Notes under the pieces: generated by a model
What the model saw: the letters and a program-made list of their open reading frames with translations, nothing else
What the model was told of the DNA's origin: nothing
Databases searched by the model: none
Origin: Paraspadella gotoi
Lineage: Eukaryota > Chaetognatha
Reading direction: 5' to 3'
Length of the DNA: 64,000 bases
Assembly (NCBI GenBank): GCA_051294375.1
Contig: CM119265.1
Coordinates: 2,084,311-2,148,310 of the forward strand
Position numbers and translations under genes: made by a program
In this document: positions 30,796 to 40,474 of the stretch, in pieces
How the letters are laid out: each line of letters opens with the position of its first letter
How positions within the stretch are numbered: the stretch's first letter is position 1

Positions 30796-33231
30796 CTACT
30801 TCTCTCCTCCCCTTATATCATTTTCCGGCGAAATCGGCTCCACCACGATCTCGAATCTCTCCGGAAGCCGGAATCCCGGCTTCCTTCCCTTCATCTCCGG
30901 CATCTCGCTCCCTTCGGCTAACCGGATGTTGACCCTTTGCAACATCCGGGTCAGAAAGATGTAAATCTCAGTCATGGCCAATCGTTGTCCGATGCATATC
31001 CTCTGCCCGAGACCGAACGGCATCAAATTTTCGTTTCGCTTGTAACGACCATTTTCGTCCAAGAATCGACGAGGATCGAACTCGAAAGGTTCCGGCCACA
31101 ACTCCGGATCGTGATGAATGCCCCACAAATTGACCACAACGATTTGATCTTGAGGAACGTCGTAGCCTCCGAGGCTGACTTTGGCCGCGATGGGTCGATG
31201 ATGGACGGAGAAATCGACGACGCTCCCGAGACGAGATGCTTCGTCGACGAAGGCTTTGAGCAAGTCGCACCGCTTCAACGACTCGAAAGAAGGGGTGACC
31301 GACTCGATCTCCCGACGCAGCGTCGCAGCGATGTCGGGTCGACGCAGCAAGTAGCCGACGCACCAGCAAAGGGTGGCAGCCGTCGTGTCGGTTCCGGCAA
31401 TGATGAGATCGAAAACCGTTTGACGAATGTTGTCGGCAGAAAGATGAGGAGCGTCGGGTGATCGGAGACGTTCGCGTAACACCGCGTCGCAAAAGTCGCG
31501 GGGACCGTCGTCGTCGTCGCCTTTTAGCTGGTGTCTCTCGAGTTGCTCGTCCACGAACGTCTGGAGGAAGTCGCGGGCTTTGATCGTGAGGCGGAGTTTG
31601 TGCGTTTGAAATAATTTCATCGCGAAAGGAAAAATATTGTAAAGTGGATGAGAGCAAAGATAGAAGAATCCAGAAGTGAGATTGTTCATATTGTCCTGGG
31701 CATGAAAAAAAATTGATACAATTTAAAAGTAAATTTGTTAAATGTATTGTGTTTGAAGATTTATTGTTTCTATTTAACAAATTAAATATTCGGAATAAGT
31801 TAAGCCTGCGCGTTAATAAAATTTTTGATTGTCTTAGATTAAATATCATTTTTATCTCAATTTTCAATTTAAAAAACTCTCAAAAATGACCTAGCGCCAT
31901 TTTTTGGCCTTCGTGGAATAATAAATAAAGAGATTAAATGGCCTAATAAAAAACCACGTACAAGTAAATTCTGTTTACGTTTTATCGGATTAAATTTAAA
32001 AAAAAAATATTATATGTGATATAAATTAACATACATACACTACAAAACAATTTACTACATATATCATAAACTTTATATCACATACATTTAACTAGCAAAT
32101 AATTATTAATAATTAAATTGCATTACAAGTTACAAGAAAATCCTTCTCTCACCATCAACTCGGAATTTTCTCCAATTTCTTTTCTCTGGCCGAAAACGAC
32201 GCCGCCGACGATGTTACTGACGGCATCCTTAAAAAATAACGCCGGATCTATTGCGGCGCCCTTTCGTTCCAACATGGCGTCGACGAGGGCGTCCGCCTCG
32301 GCCAACACCCTCGCCTCAACCCTCGACCGTCCAACTCCGAGAGAGGAAAGGCTGGAGGTGACGAATCTGTGAAGTTTCTGCCAAATCGGTGACCATGATT
32401 GGTTCACGATTCCACCCAGGGCGGGGTTCACGATTCTGAGAGGGGGGGGGAGTAAATTTTATAAATATATATTAATCGATATTCATTAATTGTGAGAGAG
32501 TCTTGAATGAAAACTTGCAGGGACCTGCTATGTCATTATCTTGTAAGAGTGACGGAGGCATTAAACCCCCAAAGCCTGTCCAAAGTTAGGGGCAAGATAG
32601 CTTATTTATTAATTTTATGCTGGTTGTACCAATTTTATAAGTGAACTTATTGAGTTTACGACATCATTTGTTATAATCATAAATTACTATAGATATTGAT
32701 GATCGAGTTATATTTTTATTTTTAAATACTTTTTTTGGCTCGTTTAATTTTCTATTTAAAATATTTGACAGACCGTTTATTTTCAAGTTCAATCAGAAAT
32801 ACATCAAAAAACAGAACAGCGTTCTACATCAGCAGCACCAGCATCACCATCAACAGCCCTCACCTCAGCACCGCTCCGTCCAGCGTCGCCCTTCCCGCAA
32901 ATTCCCGCCGCAGAAAAACTTCCTTCGCTAAACCGACTTCGTTGACGACGACGAAGAGAGACCTACCCGGCAGCAGCTCGAAGGAAAAGACCGACCCGTG
33001 ACTGACCCGCGCCTCGAACAGACTAGGGGCCAACTCTTCGAGCTTGAGGCCAACGTTGCCCCAGAGCCAATGGCCACGCGGCCCAGGCGGCACGGGTCGC
33101 GCCACGCCGGGACGCGATGGGCGAAGGAAGAGAAAGATGATGAAGGCGATGAAGGCTGAGGAGAGAAAAATGGACGTCGTCGTTGGGAGGATGAAGAACG
33201 TCCAGACGTCCGGGGTTCGAATCCCGATCAT
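30796..33231 (-). CDS. Cytochrome P450, CYP2-clan type, complete
   Basis: Haem-thiolate monooxygenase anchored in the ER membrane. Three exons, all phase-matched: 32864-33231, 32153-32435, 30796-31695 (1551 nt, 516 aa, normal length). N-terminal anchor about residues 19-36, then the proline hinge PVPPGPRG; W/R of helix C in SPIWQKLHRF; I-helix oxygen-binding AGTDTT at 317-322; ExxR as EASR at 369-372; PERF-type motif FDPRRF; haem loop FGLGQRICIG at 444-453 with axial Cys451. All catalytic residues are present, so it is probably functional. Clan 2 (microsomal CYP1/2/17-like) is inferred from the PPGPRG hinge and the region after the haem Cys; substrate unknown. The gene's 3' end is 880 bases upstream of the protease fragment on the same strand. 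An R1 repeat lies in intron 1. The start codon falls in a tRNA-B-box-like sequence. Confidence 0.95.
32490..32640 (+). repeat. Interspersed repeat R1 in P450 intron 1
   Basis: Plus-strand R1 (GTGAGAGAGTCTTGAATGAA, AGCCTGTCCAAAGTTAGGGG, GCTGGTTGTACCAATTTTAT), antisense to the host gene, lacking the first about 50 bases of the family. Confidence 0.8.
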
Positions 33232-33334
33232 TACTTTTTTCTTTATTTGCGGAATAAAAAGCGGAGAAAATATTCGAAGTAGAAAAGATGAATATTATGA
33301 ACTGAGACGAATATTCATCTCCGTAAGTACACTT

Positions 33335-33380
<46 letters not shown>
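33335..33380. repeat. (GA)n microsatellite upstream of the P450 gene
   Basis: More than 20 GA units about 100 bases 5' of the P450 start codon (minus-strand gene), hence promoter-proximal. Confidence 0.97.
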
Positions 33381-34027
33381 ATTGAACATTTATCTGAGTG
33401 GGGCTTTAGGCACTAAGTTAGGCCCTTAAAAGCGACTAAGATAACTCTGATATGAGTTTTTAAGATATTAAAAACGTTTTAAACTGACGAAACTTTATAG
33501 AAGGTAAATGGTTTGAGTACTATGTTTGGACATCTTATGAACATTCTTGCTATATCTAATTTGGAGATTTTAGGTAAAGGAAAATCATTATGAAATCTTT
33601 CCAAATTGCAATTTATGCAGACGTCTTTTCTTTCCAAATAAGAGAGAGAGAGAGAGAGATAGAGAGAGAAACTCTTTCACTAAACTTTGACCACCGTGAA
33701 AATTCGTCCTCACTGTCAGTCTGGCCAAATCTTAACTCGAGCGGTTGATCAACAGCAAAAATCAAACAACAGTAATGCAACACAGGACGACAGTTAAACT
33801 AAGGCTACCTCCCTTGGTCGACCCGCTTCAAATATATTACCTATTATTATTGACTAAAAAAATTTCAATCCAAACTAAAAATTGTTTCTGTTAAAGTTAC
33901 AAAACTTTAACAAAGTCGCAAGCATCATTTGCAACCAATGCAGCCGTGAATTCATAGGGAGAGGGAAGCTAAAAAATTGTTTTGTGACTAAACTTGTGGG
34001 ACTGCTTGATTAATTGTTAGATCGCAC

Positions 34028-34067
<40 letters not shown>

Positions 34068-34389
34068 CTTTCTCTCTCTTTCTCTCTCTCTCTCTCTCTT
34101 TCTTCCCCATTCTATCAATAATATTTAATTTGGACCCTGTTTAAATATCATTCTGCGCCACGAGTTAAAAATGAGATAAAAAAACGTGTCCGCTCCCATT
34201 TTTCTTTCCTCCCTCACTCCCTTCCTCTCTCCTTCCTTTCTTCCCTCACTCTCTCCTTCCCTCCCTCTCTCCCTCCCTCTCTTCCTCCCGCCCTCCCTCT
34301 CTTCCTACCTCAACTTCCGCCATTTTTTCCTCTTTTTTTGCTGACGACGTCAACGACGACGCAGAATCCATTACTCAAATCCTCCACCA

Positions 34390-34448
<59 letters not shown>

Positions 34449-35157
34449 ATCACACTCGTGCCTCGGAGTTGTCACGATGGGAAAAGAAAATAATTCGTCG
34501 GTCTCTTTCTCTCTCTCTATCTCTCTCTCTCTCTCTCACTCTCGCCACTCTTTTTTTTTTAATTCCAGTTTATTCTGTGTTTTCCCTTCCTTCTTACTTC
34601 TAAACTTTGAAAAGGAAATAAGAGAGAAAGAGAGGAAGAGAAGAAGAGAGAAAGAGAAGAAAAGAAAAGGATAAGAAAATAAAGAGAAGACATAATTGAG
34701 TTAAACAAACTAAAAAAGAGATCACATATAATTTTTATATTGGTTGTACCAATTTCATAAAACAGAAGTGATATTCTGACTTTATAAATTTGTGTGAAAA
34801 CTACAGGACTGCTAATACAGAACTGCTAATACAGAACTTCTAATACAGAACTGCTAATACAGAACTACAGGACGACAACAACCATCCAATGAAGTATCAT
34901 ATAGCCCCGTTCAAAGTCAGTGGCAAGATAGCTTATTCATTGAATGAATGGATAATTTTTCTATTGGTTGTTTCAATTTAATAACTTATAAGTCTACTAT
35001 AAATTCCAAATGAACCAATTCAATCACATTCATTTGAGGTCAAAGACTAAATTATTGTCTAAACTCAGAGAGACTTTGCGATGGAAGGGAATAAGGGACG
35101 CAGGAGAGACGCGGCGGCGGCGGCGGCGGCGGCGGCTGTGGCGGCGGCGGCGGCTGT

Positions 35158-35188
<31 letters not shown>

Positions 35189-35424
35189 GCGACGACGAAC
35201 AAGAAGCGGATGGCGTACACAACCGTTCTTGCCAATCTTGTAACAACAACAGAAACAAAAACAACATTAATAATAATAAACTTTCTTGAAATAGGTTCTA
35301 ATAAGGCCGAAGATATAAATAAACAAACATAAGGAATTACTTAACATTGAAAAAAATTTTATGTTCGGAGAGAATATAGATTCCTTCGCTGCTGTTCGAT
35401 TCAGCGTTCTCCGCTCAAAAGTAT

Positions 35425-35485
35425 TTAACTGTTAGCATCGAACCCGGAACCTCTCGGTCCAAGGTTATCAGAATTACTCAATGGG
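35425..35485 (-). repeat. tRNA-like sequence (SINE head remnant)
   Basis: Read on the minus strand: TGGCCCATTGAGTAATTCTG (A-box-like), then GGTTCCGGGTTCGATGC (B-box-like). The spacing resembles the family A SINE head. No full cloverleaf can be drawn, so it is not called as a tRNA gene. Confidence 0.5.
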
Positions 35486-35782
35486 CCATCGCAAAACTAC
35501 GAAGAACGACGACGACGACGACGACGATTTTATCTGCCCACAAAAAAAAAACAACCTACGAAACAAGAGAAAACAAACGAAACGACCTCGCGTTTTCCCG
35601 GAGCGAATCGACGGCGGGAAAAAAAAAAACAAAACTGTTTTCGTTTTCCAGTTTGCATCTGAATGTTTGCATCTGAATGTTTGCATCTAGATGATTGAAT
35701 TCCGGTGTAACTGTTAGAAGCTTGAAGCTTCGTCTTCCTCCGTTTACGTAAAAAAGTGTCTTGCGTTCGGGAAACAAGCTCG

Positions 35783-35956
35783 GAAAGCAAGCATGGCGAT
35801 CGAGCTCGGAAAGCAAGCTTTTGCGATCGAGCTCGGAAAGCAAGCTTGGCGATCGAGCTCGGAAAGCAAGCTTTTGCGATCGAGCTCGGAAAGCAAGCTT
35901 GGCGATCGAGCTCGGAAAGCAAGCTTGGCGATCGAGCTCGGAAAGCAAGCTTGGCG
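35783..35956. repeat. 26/27-bp minisatellite (GATCGAGCTCGGAAAGCAAG)
   Basis: Seven units alternating between 26 and 27 bases, each with the palindromes GAGCTC and AAGCTT. Open frames on both strands (SSSESKL-type, LSELDR-type) are artefacts of the array. Confidence 0.95.
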
Positions 35957-36155
35957 ATTTGAATTCATAGCAAATTAAATTAAGTTTGAAGTCATCGTCC
36001 ACCGGGGATTCTTTATGAAACCGCCCTCAACAAATTCCATTTCTTTACAAATAAATTTTTATTTTTTGCTCTTTATAATATTAATATAGAATAGAATATT
36101 CGACCTACTTTTTAGGTTTTTTACTTTTTCCAAGTTTACTAATGGGATTCGATGC

Positions 36156-36157
<2 letters not shown>

Positions 36158-36188
<31 letters not shown>

Positions 36189-36190
36189 TA
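36158..36190. repeat. (GTC)n trinucleotide array
   Basis: About ten GTC units in non-coding DNA. Similar pure arrays occur at 14682-14703, 35500-35526, 38932-38968 and 39762-39787. Confidence 0.95.
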
Positions 36191-36439
36191 GTCTTGGCTT
36201 TTAATTATTTATTGTTTAGACCGTTAATTATTAAATTTACTGTATTTGTAGAGACGTTTTGAGTCTCCACGCTTTGCGGACCTTGTTCGAGGATGTCGCC
36301 CGTCGAGAAAGGGGTTCTGACGAGAGTCTTAACTATTTCTTAAGAAATCGATAAGACGAGTTCAAAAACGGAAAAACTTGTATTTTCTTCGTGTCACAAG
36401 ACGTAGCAGACGTGACATAAATAGTAGCAAAAGTCAAAG

Positions 36440-36575
36440 ACTCGTAAAAACGTTTAATAACGAGCGACGTTTCTTCATAATGGTTTAACGGTCACGGCCA
36501 AAATCAGGAAAGAGGGAGAGAGAGAAATGACCACTAAAAAGTTCACGGATCACGAGGCGAATTTCTCTTCAGTAT
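36440..36575 (+). repeat. Hammerhead-associated dispersed repeat, copy 2 (no ribozyme core)
   Basis: Diverged copy of 30280-30540. The hammerhead core that follows in copy 1 is absent here. Confidence 0.5.
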
Positions 36576-36599
36576 TACTGTATTGCTGTATTACTGTAT

Positions 36600-37690
36600 T
36601 TAATGTCTACTGATCTCATTTATTTCTATTCTATGTAGTATGTACTTTTCTACAGCAGAATTTATGCATTAAAAAACTGATATACGACAAATATTATTTA
36701 ACAAATGCAGACAATGGACAAATTGGACATGTTACTAGTAGTAAGTTCAGCCCCTCATCTGTACGGTTATGTCAGTATTAGTAATTTAGTACTATTTTGT
36801 TTAGTTTAGTTAAAAAATGAGTTTGAAAACAGATCTCTCTTGGCAAAGTTTAAAAAAACAAGAGATTATATTTTTATTGTCAAAAAAACAAACAAAACAA
36901 AGAAGTCGAGCTCATTCGTTTCTTTGTTTCTAATTTTTATTTGGTGTCAAAGATTTTCAAAAGATTATGGATGCAATCAGCGTGCAATCAACTGATCGCA
37001 TTCGTTCGCCGCCGACTGCATCCGTTTATGAACTATGACGCTCTAATTGCTGACCAGATTCTGAAAAAAAAGAAGCTTTTCCCCTTTCTTCACTTTTCCT
37101 GCCGCATTGCAGCATTGCAGCATTTTATGTCTCCTTTTTGCGATATTTCGCTAATGTTTTTGGGTTCCTTTTTATGGAGAGATATTTCTGCATTAAAAGC
37201 GTTGGCCATTTGCCGAGAGACCTTTGGGGCATTGGCGCTCTCATGCCCTTGAGGTCCACTACCCACTGGGTAGTACCCAGTCGCTTATCGTACCTGTACT
37301 CCCCCCTCCCTTTAAGCTTGCTTTCGCGCTTGTGTTTGCGTATCGTGACGCCGCGTAAAAAAAACAAAAAAACTGCGCTGCGCATTTTTTTTTCGTCGCT
37401 TTTTGCTACGCGAGAATATTTTTTTTTGCTGACGTTTGAGAACAACTTGTGTAATTAATTAAGTGGATTATGAAATAATGGCTTTGGAGAGAATAAGGGA
37501 GGGAGAGAGGAGGGGCTGCAGAGGTGAGGGGAAGAGGAGCGAGGATGCAGGAAAAGAGAGGAGCGAAGGACTATAGAAAAGTAAAGGAAAGAGAGGAGCA
37601 AAGGAGAGTAAAGATTAAAGATAGTAAAACTTGAGTGAGAGAAAGAAATAATATCGAGAGAAAAACAGAGAAGATACTTAAGAATACGAA
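36600..37690. other. AT-rich then purine-rich region, no supported gene
   Basis: Antisense overlapping frames at 36941-37458 have no domain signature. From 37490 to 37680 the plus strand is GAGAGGA-rich low complexity. Confidence 0.5.
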
Positions 37691-37699
37691 AGTTGTACT

Positions 37700-37975
37700 T
37701 TTATTAAATTGAAACATTCTTTGAAATAATATACCACTTCATTGATTGGAAAGACAGGTACTCTGGGAGTGAATAAACGAGACTGTGAGAGAGTCTTGAT
37801 TGAAAGCTTGCCTGCAAGCCTGCAGGCCTGCTGCTTGCTGCCTGCAAGCCTCGAACTGCTATGTCATAATCTTGTAAGAATGATGGAGACCCTAAACTAC
37901 CAAAATCTGTCCAAAGTCATGGGCAAGATAGCTTATTTATATATTTATATAACCATTACACCAATTTTACATAAT
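37700..37975 (+). repeat. Interspersed repeat R1, near full length
   Basis: Starts at ATTGAAACATTCTTTGAAAT and ends at CCATTACACCAATTTTAC, with an internal expansion (GCCTGC-rich, about 37808-37850). Together with 14905-15147 it defines the family's 5' end. Confidence 0.8.
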
Positions 37976-38034
37976 ATAGAGAGAAAAAAGGTGTGAAAGA
38001 TAAGTGAAATAAAGTTAAGCAAAGGTCAATATGA

Positions 38035-38250
38035 AAACTATCAATATAATAATTATGCATTCATTTAATAAATAAGCTATCTTGGCCCTGACTTTGGACA
38101 GGCTTTAGTGGTTTAAGGCCTCCATTACTCTTACAAGATATTGACATAGAAGGACCCTGAAAGTTTCAATCAAGACTCTATCACAGTCTTGTTTATTTAA
38201 GCCCAGAGCACCCGGCTTCCCTATCGATGAAGTGGAATAACATTTTAAAA
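38035..38250 (-). repeat. Interspersed repeat R1, inverted relative to its neighbour
   Basis: Minus-strand R1 only 60 bases from the plus-strand copy at 37700-37975, so the pair forms a tail-to-tail inverted repeat. Confidence 0.8.
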
Positions 38251-40090
38251 TACGTATTGCATTGTATTGCATAAAGTATTGTAGAAAATCTTTTAAAGGA
38301 AAGAAGTCAACTAGTAAGAACATTTAAAAGGAGAAAGAGAGGGGAAGAAATTAATCCCCTTTTTCTACTCTGAATAAAATTCCTGAAAGTCAACAAAGAC
38401 TCAGTGGTGGAAGGACTAACGTCGTGGTCGTCGTTGCCTAAAAGGGTCATCCATGTTTGAGCTAAAAAAAAGTTAATTCGACCCAAGAATTTTTATTTAA
38501 ACTCTCGACAGTGAATGAAAAAAAAAGCCTTTTTTTTCCCAGAACGCCTCATTTTATGTTAAATTCGAAATTAGGTTAGAGTTACCGATTAGGCTTACGT
38601 TTGAGAATATATTGAGGTAAAAATTATATTCTAGGATAAAAGAGCGAAAAAAAAATTATGATGTGGAAAAAAAATATGTTGTCAATGGAGGAATTATATC
38701 GGATTGCGTTGCTATGGAGATTTGTTTATTTTTATTTAGTATTAAGTAACGGGGTGGTTCACAGCTGAAAGATTTTATTATTTATAAAAATATTTAGTTT
38801 TGTGGTACTACTACTCGGAAACCATATAGATTCGAGAATTATCGTTTACATTTTGTACAATTTCGTTTGTTAACCAATGGAATTGAAAACTATTTTATTG
38901 ACTTTTCGCTGTCTAAACCTTTCATTTATTTCGTCGTCGTCATCGTCGTCGTCGTCGTCGTCGTCGACACCGTCGTTTTCTTGGACAACACAATATTTCA
39001 ATTCTCCCCTCCTCTCTCTCTCTATCTTCTCTCTCTCTCTCTCTCTCACCTCTCTCTTCTCTCTCTCTCTCTCTCTCCTTCTCTCTCTCTTCTTCTCCCT
39101 CACATTTACTTAATTTGATTAGATTTGTTCCTTCCGCCAACGTCATAAACCGGCTTTCTAAGGTCCTCCCTCTCTCTCTCTCTCTCTCTCCCTCTCCCTT
39201 TTTCTCTCTCTCCCTTCCTCCTCCTCCTCTTCCTCTTCTTTCCCTTCTTCCGATTTTTATTACGAGATCCACTTGACCCACAAAAACCTGCGCTTGTTTT
39301 CTTTCCAAGCTTTGATTGGTCAAATCCGAGAGGCAAGCTCGCGAAGAGCTTTCCAAAATTATCATCGCGCGCCTGAGCAGTATTCTTTAAAAGGATAAAA
39401 CAAAATCTATGCGCGCACATTGATCTCGATATTTAACAAAATGAGTAGTAATCCTGTGACTTACACTAACATATCCCGACTCTATAATTCACTTTGTCGG
39501 TCCGTCGGTCCGCCCCCTCAATCTTGTCGGGCATTCACTTATATCATGTCAGAAAATCGAATTATGATAAATTATGCAAAAAAAAAAACGATGTCCGTCC
39601 GTCCGTCTGTCCGTCCGTCCCACCTTAGCAAAAAACACCAATTACTCGTGATTGGATGGATGGATTGGAATGAAAGTTAAGCAGAGAGAGAGAGAGAGAG
39701 ATAGATAGTGTATTGTATTGTATTGAGTTGCCGAAGCAACCTAATTGAATTGAACTACAGCCCGTCGTCGTCGTCGTCGTCGTCGTCAAAAGCAACGAGT
39801 CAGCAGAAAAAGTCAGCGACTGAAACCAAAAAGCTGTCACCACCAAAACGAAATACACTGAGAGAAAGAGAGATAGAGAGATAGAGAGAGATATTTAGGG
39901 GGTGAGAGAGAGTGAGAGAAAAAGAAAGAGAGAGAAAGAGTAACAGTTGTAATTATAAACAGAAAAAAGGATAAAGGATAAAGGAAAAATCAAGTAAAAT
40001 ATTTTTTATTTACACAAACACATTACACATACAAATACTCTTAAATTCTTAAAAACAATTCTGTTTCTCTTTTTTTTCTCAATCATTTTT
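38251..40090. other. Non-coding, microsatellite-rich region
   Basis: Holds (GTC)n at 38932-38968, (CT)n runs from 39007 to 39235, a GGAC repeat copy at 39475-39680, (GTC)n at 39762-39787 and GA-rich DNA to 39945. No gene is supported. Confidence 0.6.
39475..39680 (+). repeat. Interspersed repeat with GGAC/GTCC array, copy 2
   Basis: CTATAATTCACTTTGTCGGT, then CCGTCGGTCCG, ATTATGATAAATTATGC and (GTCC)n match the reverse complement of 9250-9530. Confidence 0.7.
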
Positions 40091-40091
40091 A

Positions 40092-40346
40092 GTTGCGCCG
40101 CGAGTGCTCGCGGAGCAACTCTATAAGTCTCTTTTTGGTCGGTCAGTCCGTTGGTCGGTATGTCTGTCCGTCGTTAAAAATGCTGATAACTCGCCTAAAC
40201 TTGGTTGCTTATCCTAAAACAATAACTAATTTTGATGCAGTGCGAGTCATAAATTTACGGGCTAAGAAAGTTATTGTAGTCATGCAGTCATGTAATGTTA
40301 TGTGATCAAAGGGAAATACACTTGAAAATAAGTCACTGCGGCGCAA
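40092..40346 (+). mobile_element. MITE (GTTGCGC ends), copy 1
   Basis: Left end GTTGCGCCGCGAGTGCTCGC, right end AGTCACTGCGGCGCAA; the ends are inverted repeats around GTTGCGC-GC. Interior has GTCGGTC/GTCCGTC microsatellite and TCATGTAATGTTATGT. Other copies: 45595-45935, 51866-52209, 58912-59245. Confidence 0.75.
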
Positions 40347-40474
40347 TAAAAAATATTTCACAGATAAAGAAAACTATTTTCACAAGAAGTAAAAAAGTCT
40401 GAAAAAAGGAAATATGACGCAATGTAATTGGAGAAAGTTTCATTTCACGTTTAATTATTTTATTAAGTAAAAAT

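Larger units (their letters stand above)
33400..36400. other. Microsatellite-rich region without a supported gene
   Basis: Contains (CT)n tracts (34027-34100, 34393-34446, 34503-34540), a (GCG)n tract (35110-35195) giving poly-Ala/Arg/Pro frames, a 16-bp repeat CTGCTAATACAGAA (34805-34865), R1 3' ends (34725-34760, 34905-34985) and a (GAC)n tract at about 35500-35526. No frame shows a domain or phase-compatible exon series. Confidence 0.6.

Noticed and set aside
30968-31867. 299-aa Arg/Ser-rich minus-strand frame
   Set aside because: Out-of-frame shadow of the P450 last exon, which has all P450 motifs in the other frame.
33200-33240. Possible tRNA gene (B box GGTTCGAATCC)
   Set aside because: No acceptor stem, D arm or anticodon arm can be drawn around it, and it overlaps an intact P450 first exon.
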